A stretch of 64,000 bases of DNA from Aegilops tauschii subsp. strangulata. Its lineage: Eukaryota > Streptophyta > Magnoliopsida > Poales > Poaceae. The notes below the pieces were generated by a model that searched no databases, was not told the origin of the DNA, and worked only from the letters and a program-made list of their open reading frames with translations. The translations under genes and the position numbers were made by a program. Where the stretch lies: contig NC_053038.3 in the NCBI RefSeq assembly GCF_002575655.3, positions 142,306,885 to 142,370,884 on the forward strand, in the 5' to 3' direction. Of the stretch, positions 25,381 through 36,310 are shown one piece after another (positions within the stretch are counted from its first letter, which is position 1; each line of letters starts with the position of its first letter).

Positions 25381-25420
25381 CCGACAAGGTTGATGTTCTG
25401 GCCGACACACCTAGCCGGAA
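25381..25420 (+). pseudogene. Gypsy RNase H C-terminal remnant
   Basis: Translation DKVDVLADTPSRK resembles the end-of-RNase-H motif N-x-V-A-D-A-L-S-R-K of gypsy pol, with two substitutions. It lies about 700 bases after the RT remnant in the expected order. No integrase block could be recognised between here and the 3' LTR. Confidence 0.55.
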
Positions 25421-26299
25421 GATCTATCATTGTAGTATCTTGAGTGAGCTATTTGACTATCTACTCCATGAGGATTTCGTGCGGCTTATTCTAGAAGTTG
25501 CTCCTTAGGGATCCTTGTGCTCGGTTTCCTCGGTTATGTTATAACCTTTCCAAATAGTGGGCTCACTCTCTACTGTTGGGTTCCTCCCCAGTTGCTAGAA
25601 TCATTCCCAGCATCTGCCTTTTATTCCCATCTTGCACCGCCGTTGTGCCATCCTACCATGGGTCCCATCCACTTCCGATGATAAGCAAAATCATCCATTA
25701 CGTTGTCTTCAACAAGGTAGTCCACATCATCCACCCTAGCCCAAGTATGTCATCCTTTTTAACTCCTTCAAACGATCCATTGTGAATTGCCTCGGGCTGG
25801 TATGAAGAGTTTCAATGATCTACGGATCAAAGGTAATTCTTTTTGCCACTTAAGGGAATAATTCTACGAGTCACCTCCCCTAAGGTGCCCCATTTGAAAT
25901 CATGGCAATTATTTCATCGCTATCTTGAAATGATGCACCATCCACCATCTTTCTAAGCGTGGAATTGTTGCCCACAAAATCAAACCTCGTCATTTGTTCT
26001 TCCATCCCTCTTGATGTGTGTTTTGTGTCTCAACTCGAGATGTTCAACATCTCATTCCGCGAGTGGATCTTGAATAGCTCGATCTTCGAGAAGACCAATC
26101 CTAGTAGAGTTTCTTTCCGTTGTCATCACATGGATGAAGATGTCAAAAGCGAGGATGTCAAGATCAATGTGAGGCAACGAATCAACAACCTTATGAGGAG
26201 CAACCTGGATCGTGAAGATGGTGTTGGTCTTGTGCCCCTCTGTCTTCTTACCTCACGTCTTGAATCTCGGGACGAGATTCTTGTTTAGTGGGGGTGAGT

Positions 26300-29200
26300 T
26301 GTCACAGCCCTAGAATTTGCTTGTCATTAGTTGCATTAAGGCATTCATGTCATCATGTTTAAATTCAAATGAATATGAAATGGGGATGGCAGAAACCCCC
26401 AGCACCACTTAATTCAACTAGGGTCCAAATAAAATCATTTTCACTGAACCCAAAATGCCCTTCTAAAATGTTCATCACCTTTGCCTTGGTCTAGAACCTC
26501 TAACAAAAATGGTGCACACTTTTCTAGGACAACAGAGGTCACTGAATTAAACCATATGGTATTTGCATTTGGGCATTTAAATACTATAAAATATTTTAAA
26601 TGTCCAAATAATCATAAACTGAAATGTCTACTTCTAGATATATTCCAAATAGTGGCTTTGAGCAGTTTAATGATTTTTGAGTTAGTTTTAGTATTTTAAT
26701 TAAAGCCCTAAAGTTACAGAAGAATTAGAAAATAGAAATAAAAGAATAGGACAGAAACCCACCTGGCTTACCTGTGCCGCCCACCAGAGCCAGCCCACCA
26801 GGCGGCCTAGCCCACCACCGCCTCCTCCCCTGTCGTCTTCCTCCCCTGCCAGGAGGACGGCGCGTGCCCGACGCGCGCACGCACGCATCCCGGCCACCTC
26901 CTCCCTCCCATCCTGCCTAGCTCCCCCTCGACGTGCCTAGACGACGCCAGCGCGACGCCTGGACGCCTCGGACCCCTCTCTCTCTTTCCCGAACGCTCTT
27001 CCCCTACTGTGTTCTCTCCACCGAGCGCTGCCGTCGCGGCCGATCGACGTTGCCGCGACCACCGTGCTCCCCTCGCCTCACCAACGTGTCCCCGAGCTCC
27101 GTCACGACGTCGTCGACTTTTCCGCCAAGACACGCGAGCGGAAGTGCCCTGCAGCGTCGTCCCCGACCCCTTCTTCCTCCTCGGTCGCCGAAGATCCCCC
27201 TCACCGCCTCGACCGCTCCAGCCCTTCCCCGAGCCCGCTTCGATGCCTGCTGCAACCGCTGTGAGCCCCTGCGTCGAACCCCCCCTCTTCTCTGCTCCGT
27301 TTGCTCATTGTAGACGCCGCCCCTTGCTCACCGTAGCACGCCGCCGCGCGAGCGCGATGCCGGCGTCACTCTGGTGACCATTTGGTCACGCGCGGGTGCC
27401 TAACACACTCACCGCACCTCGTAGCGCCTCGCTAGTGCATCCATTCACCCGCTAGCACGCCGCAGCAGCAAAACCACCGACGCCCGAGCTCCGGCCGCCG
27501 CTCGGCTTGTCGCCGTCGTCGTCTCCGGCCACCCCAGCTCCAGCCGCCTCCACCACTGGGTGCGCCACTCCGCCAGCTCCCCGTAGATGCTCCCCGCGCG
27601 CGAAACCGGACCCTGTAGCGAAATCCCGACGCCCTCCGCCGCGGATTTGGTCGCCGGCATTCACATGCCGGTGGTGATGATGTGGCACCGCCATTAGGGA
27701 CTAATTACCAACTTAATTACCACTGACCCACTGACACACGGGCCCCACACCCTTTGTTAAGCACAATTTAAATTCTTGTTATTTTTAACTAATCACCGTG
27801 GCCCCACGCGTCAGCGTTGACCTGGCTGACGTGGCCCCTGACCGACCCCACCCGTCAGTGACCCAAGCCAGCTTGTGACACTGACCAATGGGCCCCACTG
27901 GTCAGTTTGACCTGGACCGGCTCAGTTGACCGCTGACGTCACACTGACGCAAGACTGACGCAGTAAATCCTTTTCTAGATTTATTCTAATTTGAAATAAT
28001 TCAGGAAATTCCAGAAAATGCTTTAAAGTTAGAAAAATCATAAAAATTCAACCGTAGCTCAGAATGAAATAATTGATATATGAAAAATGATCAGAAAAAA
28101 TATGAAGAATCTGTTTATGCCATATCCATGCATGTTTGAGCAAGTTAACATCACTTTTTAGGACAAACTAAGAGAATGGCATTTGAATATTAACATATGG
28201 GGTTTAAATTTGAACCTAGGGTTCAAACCAACTTCATTTAATATGGTTGCTAGCTGCATTAGTTCAATCAACAACATATTCCATGTCATGAGCATGCATC
28301 ATATTGTTGCATTGCATTGATTGTGTTTCTTCCTTGTTTGCCGGTATTGTCCCCTCTCAGTAAACGTGGTTCCGACGATGAGTTCGATGACACCGATGAA
28401 GAGCTATTACTATCTTCAGAAGTGCCAGGCAAGCAAAACCCCCTTGTTCATTCCGATACAATCCCACTCTCTCGCTCCCGCTCTCTTTTACTGCATTAGG
28501 ACAACATCGATTCAACTGTTTCATGTTGCGGTAGCTGAACCCCTTTTCCTCTGCATGACCTGTCATTGCCACAGTAAATAGATGAAACCCACTAGCATGA
28601 GTAGGAGTTGTTTGAGCCCTGATGTGCCTACTCATTCATGCTTGTTTGTCATGCCTCCTACTGCTTAGAGTTGAGTCGGGTCTGATTCATCGGGAATGAA
28701 CTGGAATGGTGATGAACATGTCCTACTGTGTGTGAGCTAAGTGTGTGAACACGATTTGGTAAAGGTAGCGGTGAGAGGCCATGTAGGAGTACATGATGGG
28801 TTGTCTCATTGAAACCGTCCTCAGGAACTGAGTTCTGTGTTTGTGATCCATGAACAGCTACTACCACACGTTGGGCCCTGAAATATGACCCCGCTCGACT
28901 TATTAACCGCCCCTGTCCTCTGTCCAGGAGTTGCAACTAGTTTCTGGTGTTTGTAGGATATGTGTTGGAGGCCGTGCGTAGCGCTGACCCTAGGGGTGGG
29001 CTATGATGCGGTAGATACACCATGGCATGGTGTACCGGGCGCCCGTTTGGTGTCTCGGGAACCCTGCACACATCGTTTGGGGCTGTGAGCGAAACCCCGG
29101 CCGGATCTCCTCGCGGATGGAACCCGAATAGGAGATAAACCTGGACTAGAGACTTGTGTGGTTAGTCAGGTCTTGGTCTACATCCACGTCGGCTTTCGCT

Positions 29201-30528
29201 TGAAGTCTGCCGAGCACATGTTGTGTGCAGACGCTAAGTGGTGGAAAAACGTGTGAAGAAGTACACCCCTACAGGGTTATAAATGATCTATTCGAATAGC
29301 CGCGTCCACGGTAAAGGACTTCTGGGTTGCCTATAACAGTTCATAGACAAGTGAAAGTGGATACTCTAAAACTCGCAAGATAAGCGTGAGTGCTATGGAT
29401 GGCCTTCTCGTGGGGAGACGGGAGTGGATCCATAGTGGTGTATTGATATGGTGAATATGTGGACTCGTGTGCGCCACCTCATAGGAGTTACTTGCAGTCG
29501 TAGTTTAGGATAGCGACCGAGTCAAAGCTGGCTTGCTGCAGTTAAACTCCACCACCCCCTTTGTTGATACCGATGCATATGTAGCTAGTTCTGATGTAAG
29601 TCTTGCTGGGTACATTTGTACTCACGTTTACCTATTTTATGTTTTGCAGAGAGACGCCAGTCTCGCTAGTAGTTCCGTGTGGACTTCGACGTTTAGCTTG
29701 ATACCTCAGCTACGATCTTGTGCCCTCGGCAGGATCTGGTAGATAGTCAGGCTTCTCAACCTTTTTCATTTGTAGATGTCTGTACTCAGACATGTTAAGG
29801 TTCCGCATGTGCTTGACTTGTATGCTCTGAATGTTGGGTCATGAGACCCATGTTTGTAATATCTTGGCTCCTCGGAGCCTAATGAATAAATACTTGAGTC
29901 GTAGAGTTATGCTGTGATGCCATGTTGTATTTACACATATCGAGCATATTGTGTGTATGATTGAAATGCTTGGTATGTGTGGGATCCGACAACCTAGTTG
30001 TTTATCCTTGGTAGCCTCTCTTATGGGGAAATGTAGTCTTGTGCTTCCATGAGCCATAGTAGTCCGCTACAGCCCGGTTCACCGGAGTCCTGCTAGCCCA
30101 GCACTGCTGCTCCGGAACACTTGACTGGCCGGCATGTGATTCACTTCGTTCCTGTGTCTGTCCCTTCGGGGAAATGTCACGCGGTGACATCCGGAGTCGT
30201 GCCTAGCCTGCTACAGCCCGGTTCACCAGAGTCCTGTTAGCCCAGTGCTACAGCCCGGATTCGCACGCTGCTGACCGACATGCTCGATGTTGATTCATGT
30301 ATGCCTGTCCCCGTAAGTTAGTGCCACTTTGGGTTCACGACTAGTCATGTCGGCCCGGGTTCTCTGTCATATGGATGCTAGCGACACTATCATATACGTG
30401 AGCCAAAAGGCGCAAACGGTCCCGGGCCATGGTAAGGCGACACCTGTGGGAATACCGTGCGTGAGGCCGCAAAGTGATATGAGGTGTTACCGGCTAGATC
30501 GATGTGACTTGGAATCGGGGTCCTGACA
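26300..30528 (+). repeat. 3' LTR of the nested gypsy element
   Basis: 4229 bp, the partner of 18456-22675. Small indels distinguish the copies, for example an extra CTGACGTGG-containing stretch near 27820 that is absent from the 5' copy. The similarity implies insertion well after the older, badly broken copia host. Exact divergence needs an alignment. Confidence 0.93.
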
Positions 30529-30533
30529 CAAAG

Positions 30534-31282
30534 CTTATCACATAGGAGAGAAAGCTCATCTTAGCTTCTCCAGATGCTTATTAACCATAGAGGAGAGATG
30601 TCACATGCCTTTAAGAGGGGAAAGACATGTTAAGTGTATGTTATGTTTGCCTTGCTATGATTTTCCTTTGTTCTAATTTTCTCTTACCCTATCTTCGCCC
30701 ATTATCCAGTATCAGATTCAGGGGGAGAAAGATTTCATATCTAAGGGAAGAAAATCTTTGGAATTCATTGCATATCTTTAATCCTTGGGGACATGTCTAT
30801 ATCCAAATAGAGTACTAAGTGCTCACTTACTACATGTCATCCCAGTCTTGGTACTCTTGTGGTTTTTCTAAATTTGCTCTGTTTAGTAGGTGTTCTTGTG
30901 TTATCTAACCCTGTTTTCTCAAGTTCACCTCTTCCAAAGCCAACTCAAGACCACAAGGTAAGTATATGCATCACACTCATGTGCATGATGATCTCTTGCT
31001 GATGTACATATTGTTTGCAAGAAGGACTCATGAACATGAAGGTACATTTCCTGTATTTACATCATTTGCTCTGATGCATATAGCCAAGATACATGTAACT
31101 CATTGCTTGCTCTGACATGCTTATGCATTCACATGCTCTTACATACTATCTTTACATGACTGCATACATGTAGGGGGAGCCTATGCATGTTACATGTCTT
31201 TCCAAAGCTTTACTTGTTATTCTTCATATCTTTATCTAAAGCTTTGATGTATGCTGTCATCAATTACCAAAAAGGGGGAGAT
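30534..31282 (+). other. 3' end of the outer copia interior with repeated polypurine tracts
   Basis: No ORF. Polypurine tracts at 30721-30731 (gggggagaaag), 31172-31179 (agggggag) and 31269-31281 (aaaaagggggaga) precede the 3' LTR. The last directly abuts the LTR start TG at 31283 and is the expected second-strand primer. With 18430-18444 there are four, a feature reported for Sireviruses. Confidence 0.75.
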
Positions 31283-31632
31283 TGAAAGCACAAGTGCTCC
31301 CTGGGTGATTTTGGTAATTATTGTCTACATATCTCTTGGTGCAATAATATTTTCATCTAGTATATTTCAGAAAGTTCAACAAAGGCGTGGCATGGATAAG
31401 AGGATGTGGAACCCCTTCAATATGCTAAGGACAAAGATTGGAAAAAGCTCGAGACTCTTCATTTCTATTTTAGTGATCCCAGATCACATTGAGTCCATAG
31501 GAAAAGCCAATACTATTAAAAGGGGATGAGGTGTTGCTTAATGATCTACTTGCTCAAAGTGCTTAGTGATATGCTCTAAAGACCTCAACCACTTTCTCAA
31601 ATCCAGATATGTCCTAAAACCTAAAGTCAAAC

Positions 31633-32018
31633 TCGGCCCCACCGATTTGATTCATCCGGCACCACCGAGTTCACTTGACATAGCCACTACCAGAAACGCT
31701 AATCAGTTCTGCCTCACCGATAGGATCTCGGTCTCACCGAGATGGCCTTGCAAACTCTCTGTTGCATATTGCAATTATTTGGTCTCACCGAAATATGCAA
31801 TCGGCCCCACCGAGTTTGCCTGACCAACTCTCTGTTTGCTTATTACTGAAATCGGTCTCACCGAGTTCATGTAATCGGTCAAACCGAGATAAGGTTTTGC
31901 CCTAACCCTAGCACATCGATCCCACCGAGTTGATCATGTCGGTCCCACCGAGAATCCTAACGTTCACATTTTTTGACTGAACGGTCCACCGAGTTCACCT
32001 ATTCGGTCTGACCGAGTT
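31633..32018. repeat. Array of CGGT-n-ACCG palindromic motifs in the copia LTR
   Basis: About a dozen variants of TCGGTCTCACCGA, TCGGCCCCACCGA and TCGGTCCCACCGA, each an inverted repeat CGG/CCG around 5-6 bases, spaced irregularly. The array ends about 40 bases before the TATA box. Sirevirus LTRs are known to carry such palindrome clusters. Their function is not established here. Confidence 0.85.
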
Positions 32019-32057
32019 GGCTCGAATGTGTGTAACAGTTAGATTTTGTGTGGAGGC

Positions 32058-32065
32058 TATATATA
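32058..32065 (+). promoter_or_regulatory. TATA box of the copia LTR
   Basis: tatatata within ggctatatataccc, directly downstream of the palindrome array and followed by a pyrimidine-rich leader. Confidence 0.6.
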
Positions 32066-32881
32066 CCCCTCCGCCCCCTTCTCTATTCAAGGGAGAGCCA
32101 TCAGAACGTGCCTACGCTTCCACTACTCATTTTCTGAGAGAGAACCACCTACTCATGTGTTGAGACTAAGAAATTCCAATCCAACCACAAGAATCTTGAT
32201 CTCTAGCCTTCCCCAAGTTGCTTTCCACTCAAATCATCTTACCACCATAGCCAAATCTGTTAGAGAGAGTTGAGTGTTGGGGATACTATCATTTGAAGCA
32301 CAAGAGCAAGGAGTTCATCACCAACACACCATCTATTACCTTTTGGAGAGTGGTGTCTCCTAGATTGGTTAGGTGTCACTTGGGAGCCTCCGTCAAGATT
32401 GTGGAGTTGAACCAAGGAGTTTGTAAGGGCAAGGAGATCGCCTACTTCGTGAAGATCTACGCGAGTGAGGCAAGTCCTTTGTGGGCGATGGCCATGGTGG
32501 GATAGACAAGGTTGCTTCTTCATGGACCCTTCGTGGGTGGAGCCCTCCGTGGACTCGCGCAACTGTTACCCGTCGTGGGTTGAAGTCTCCACCAACATGG
32601 ATGTACGATAGCACCACCTATCGGAACCACGCCAAAAATCTCCGTGTCTCCAATTGCGTTTGCACACTCCAATCCCATTCCTTTACTTTCTTGCAACTTG
32701 CATGCTTTACTTTCCGCTGCTCATATACTCTTTCCATGATTGCTTGAAATGTATTGTGAATGCTTAAACTTGTGCTAAAACTCCACCTCAACTTGAAGAA
32801 CTTCAAAATTTCTACTTTTGCTTGTTGAGGGTCTAATCACCCCCCTCTAGACACCTCTTCTCGATCCTTTCACCTAGGTAA

Positions 32882-34440
32882 CTAGATGATACCCCGCGCC
32901 GTTGCTGTGGGAATTTTTAGTGATGTACATGAGATGGATTTATGGAGTAGGTAAATAGTGAAACCATGTAATGAAATATATAAATGCATGTCTGTTTAAA
33001 CCCTTGATAGGATGATATGAAAAGTCAGAGAAAATTGCGTTATGGTTGATAAGTGCATTGGTAATGTACTGATATATTGCAAAATATGATTGATTGTATT
33101 ACGATTGATTAATGATAAATATTCATATCATTCATACCTTGGTAGTTCTGTATTGAGTAAGAACTTGCTCCAAAAAAAATTAAAGATTGCCACCTTAATC
33201 ACTGTTTATTGTTGGAGAAGTGAACATTACTGGGTGCACCATGCTAACAATTCAGTAAAGCTCCCATTTTCCCAGTGTCGATTGGAAATAAGCGTTGTTT
33301 CCATACCACATTGATTGAATGGCTCCAAGGTGCATGCAACATATTGTGAAAATCCACAAAAATATATATAACTGAAAGACATAGATCAGATCATATGAAA
33401 AGGAAGCATCAGATTGAGAGAGTAAAACACCGGTCTACGCTTATGCATATTTACATGTTAGATGACACATATATGACAAGCTAGTAGATCATCAGAAGAT
33501 AGAAACACAAAAAGCATCAGATAAATGATGAGAAATCGACAGACAAATAAACAGCTAGAGAGATGATCTGATGTGCAGGTTAGAGAGAGAGGGAGAGAGA
33601 GATGGCCTGCAGGATGGTTTCCTCAATAGAAGGCGAGTGAATATTTCTAATGCCGGTGATTGATTGACTACAAATAGAGGTACTCCATAAGTCTAGGTCA
33701 ACATGTTGGAATTTAATCAACCGTCAGATGACATGAACATCATCGGCTAGGGAGGCTTGCTACCCATGTGTAGAAGTTTAGTTACACAAAAAGGCAGAGT
33801 CGAGAGCTATCGAAGGTAGGGGCACCGATGCTCACGCTGGAGTCAAAGAGCCATCAAAGGCGAGTGGATCGACGGTCATGTCGGTGAGGCCCACCGGGAA
33901 GGGGACCACAATAAGAGATAATCCCGTGGAGAGCCGGCAGAGACAATCAACGATGAAGAAGCTCAATCATTGTCGGTTGGAGGCGGCAATGGTCCTGCAC
34001 CGGACTGCTGGGAGTATGGATTGCATGAGGTAGTTGTTGCCCGAGAGAACGCCGAAGTGGTAGGTTGCAGGGTGCTGCCCGGTTGTGCATTGGTGGTTGT
34101 TCCATGGATGACGACGTCGCTCGTTCTTCTGCCATATTACATATGAAAGAGTAATATAGATACGAAGCGATCGTCTGATGGGCTTCTCTTTATTGGTTTT
34201 TACAATGTCTGGATACGAAGAGTAACAGTCACGGAAGACTAAACTGCTTTGAACAGCCACGGAAGAATGACCCGCTTTGGTTACAAGGGATGGATCACTT
34301 GATTAACTTTAATGCTGAGTTGGCAAGTTGCACACAAAGAAAAAAAGTGTAGATTGCTTATGTGGCAAGGATGCTGAGGTGGATAGGCTGCATGTCAAGA
34401 GAAATAGGACAGTGGGGCTAAACTATTTAGGTATTATAGA
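32882..34440 (-). mobile_element. Short non-autonomous Helitron
   Basis: On the minus strand it starts TCTATAATACCTAAATAG (right end 34440) and ends CTAG (32882). The flanking bases give host A/T on both sides, and there is no target duplication. A GC-rich imperfect hairpin (cccgcgc ... tgtggg, about 32893-32911) lies just inside the CTAG end. The length is 1559 bp. No transposase, helicase or recognisable gene fragment was seen. Both termini look like those widespread in wheat. It inserted right beside the 3' LTR of the outer copia element. Confidence 0.65.
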
Positions 34441-34531
34441 TGTGGAAAAAATTCAAAGAAATAACCAACAAAAGAAAAAAAATAAGTTCTCCAACTCCTA
34501 TGTGCAGTCCCAACTTTCTTGAGTATTCGTT

Positions 34532-34605
34532 TGCTACTTGTGAGCTGCGTTGGGATTTTCCCTGAAGAGGAAGGGTGAAGCAATATAATAGCAGAGAAGT
34601 ATTTC
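34532..34605 (-). repeat. Short fragment of an Athila-like LTR end
   Basis: Diverged match to the ends at 36311 and 42260: tgctacttgtgagc, then cgttgggattttccctgaagagg and a gaagtatttc tail. Only about 75 bases remain. Confidence 0.5.
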
Positions 34606-34612
34606 TGAAAGA

Positions 34613-34985
34613 ACATGCGGTGGCCCCATGTTTGGTTTTGGTAATTGATGAAAATCTCTATGGACTAATGGTTGCCTTGAGTTATATTTGAAGGATTTGT
34701 CCATAGGCATTTCTTGAAGTCCATGTGTTGTTTTCAAGGAGTTTATGTGATGACCAAAGTGCTATTCAAGAAACTATCCAAAGATTGATCATGCAGAAGA
34801 CATGATACAAGGTTGATCAAGACCAAGTCAAAGAGTGAATCAAGTTGATCAACACAGAGAGCATACAAGATGTACCGAAAGGGATCAAGTGATCCCATGG
34901 TATGCTAAGCATTATCTATTATGCGTTGCGTACTAACCCATGGTCTACGTGAGAGTTCTGTGTGGGGTTAGGCATATTTCCATGG
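34613..34985 (+). repeat. Truncated copia LTR start related to the solo LTR at 57336
   Basis: Shares ttggttttggtaattga, ctctatggactaatg, atatttgaaggatttgtccata, and farther on an actaacccatg block, in the same order as 57350-58390. It is cut off at about 34990 by another LTR fragment. Confidence 0.55.
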
Positions 34986-34993
34986 GCCATACA

Positions 34994-35429
34994 TGTTGGA
35001 AATCATTGCATGGAAAACAAAAAAATTTCTACGCACACGCAAGGATCTATCCATGGAGATGCATAGCAACAAGGGGGAGAGTGTGTCTACGTACCCTCGT
35101 AGACCATAAGCGAAAGCGTTTCTCAATGCGGTTGATGTAGTCGAACTTCTTCGCGCTTCAACCGATCAAGTACCAAACGCACGACACCTCCACGCGCACA
35201 CATTCAGCTCGGTAACGTCCCTGCCTTCTTGATCCAGGAAGATGTCCAGGTAGTAGATGAGTTCCTTCAGCATGATGGCATGGTGATGGTGATGATGAAG
35301 TGATCCTCGCAGGGCTTTGCATAAGCACTACGAAAATATGACCGGGGGTGTAAACGGTGGAGGGGGCGCCGCACAAGGCTAAACAATTGTCTGGGATGTG
35401 CTAGGCGCCCCCCCCCCCCACACACACAC

Positions 35430-35472
<43 letters not shown>

Positions 35473-35753
35473 GGAGGGGGAGGGAGAGGCCAGGAGGCGC
35501 CCCAAGTAGGACCAAATCCTACTTGGGCTCCTCCCTAGCCGCGGCCCCCTGCCATATATGTCGGAGGGGGAAGGAAAGAGAGGGGGAGAGGAAAGGAAGG
35601 GGGAATCCTCTTCCTCTCTTTCCTTTCCCTTCCCCTCTTTCCTTCTCCTCCTTGGTCGGCCCATATGGGGGCGCACTAGCCCCTTGTGGCTGGTGCATTT
35701 CCCCTCTTGGCCCATAAGGCCCATATCTTTTGCCGGGGGTGCCCGGAACCCCT
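34994..35753 (-). repeat. Truncated BARE/Angela-type copia LTR (reverse orientation)
   Basis: Starts TGTTGG, followed by ttctacgcacacgcaagg, gatgcatagcaac, gtgtctacgtaccctcgtag and cggttgatgtagtcg. I recognise this order as the reversed end of the abundant Triticeae Angela/BARE LTR. It is interrupted at 35753 by a CACTA-type terminus inside the ggaacccct stretch. The family name is from recognition. Confidence 0.5.
35408..35473. repeat. Compound palindromic microsatellite C(12)-(CA)n-(TA)n-(TG)n
   Basis: Twelve C, then about six CA, seven TA and fourteen TG units, followed by G-rich DNA. CA and TG runs are complementary across the TA centre, so the whole tract is one large imperfect palindrome. 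Confidence 0.95.
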
Positions 35754-36310
35754 CACTACTAAAAAGGACACATCCGTGACATTTTGGGCTGAACGAATTT
35801 TTGTCTATCGTGCTTATGACACTTCTATGACGATAATTGTGACAAAACCCGGTATCATCATAGATGTGGTGGGCTCCTACTTCCGTGACAAAAAAATCAT
35901 GATAGAAAATGGGCTTTTCGTCCTGGGCGGGCCAGAGACGCACCTGCATGACATTCTTTGGGCCGTCCATGATGGAAAAAACTATGGTAGAAGCGAGGGC
36001 AAGGAAAAATTCAGGGAGTTCTCGGTTACGGTGGGTGGTCGGGGGCCGGGCGATGCATGGAGGGATTGTGCGTTTCTCTCATACACGTACGCGCGTGTGT
36101 GCGAGGCGTTGGGCTCTAACTGAACCCGAGCGAGGCGTTCGCTTAGTGAACCCAAGCGATTGCACTAGCTACTTTACTGAACCAGATCGATCGATCCCTT
36201 GGCTGTTAACTGACCCGAGCGATCGATCCCTTGGCTGTTAACTGAACCCGAGTTATTCCTTTGCTAATGCTGCTAACTGAAGCTGATCGAACCTGCTGCC
36301 TCGTGATGAA
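35754..36310 (+). mobile_element. Left end of a CACTA-type transposon
   Basis: Starts CACTACTAAAAAGG with the possible 3-bp target repeat cct before it. Then comes the subterminal sequence known from wheat CACTA elements (tgacaaaacccggtatcatc, gggctcctacttccgtgac). Near 36180-36250 the unit gatcgatcccttggctgtta is repeated twice. No transposase. It is split at 36311 by the Athila element and continues at 43840. The matching right terminus (reading TAGTAGTG) was not found. Confidence 0.6.

Larger units (their letters stand above)
22676..26299 (+). other. Decayed internal domain of the gypsy element
   Basis: Starts with the initiator-Met-type primer-binding site (22680-22691) and ends with a polypurine tract (26287-26298). 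Only short frames survive. Gag is not recognisable. Pol remnants at about 24475-24700 and 25381-25420 show the strand and order. A (TG)n run lies at 24467-24482. Confidence 0.75.
18456..30528 (+). mobile_element. Complete but decayed gypsy retrotransposon with 4.2 kb LTRs
   Basis: LTRs at 18456-22675 and 26300-30528 both start TGTCACAGCCC and end GGTCCTGACA. The flanking pentamers are CATAG (18451-18455) and CAAAG (30529-30533), differing at one base. The primer-binding site TGGTATCAGAGC is at 22680-22691 and a polypurine tract agtgggggtgag at 26287-26298. The 3.6 kb interior has no long ORF but retains remnants of reverse transcriptase (about 24475-24700) and of the RNase H end (about 25381-25420). 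It is inserted between two polypurine tracts of the outer copia element. Known families with such ends are chromoviruses. I do not assign a family name. Confidence 0.9.
1..32872 (+). mobile_element. Outer Sirevirus-like (Maximus-type) copia retrotransposon, nested and broken, 5' end outside window
   Basis: The first 693 bases repeat as 32173-32863, the distal part of a complete LTR at 31283-32872. Between them lie copia gag-pol in the order protease, integrase, RT, RNase H (731-4658), then non-coding DNA at 4659-4901, 17431-18455 and 30529-31282. The order integrase before RT defines Ty1/copia. The RT box YVDDIIFGSTN, long post-pol DNA and several polypurine tracts fit the Sirevirus lineage. 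Two blocks interrupt it, 4902-17430 and 18456-30528. The Maximus name is from recognition only. The 5' TSD lies outside the window, so only the 3' flank (cctag, 32873-32877) can be seen. Confidence 0.8.
31283..32872 (+). repeat. Complete 3' LTR of the outer copia element
   Basis: Starts TGAAAGCACAAGTGC after a polypurine tract and ends GATCCTTTCA. The length is 1590 bp. It holds a palindrome array (31633-32018), a TATA box (32058-32065) and the region shared with 1-693. The family is common in wheat. It is the only full LTR copy of this element in the window. Confidence 0.88.
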
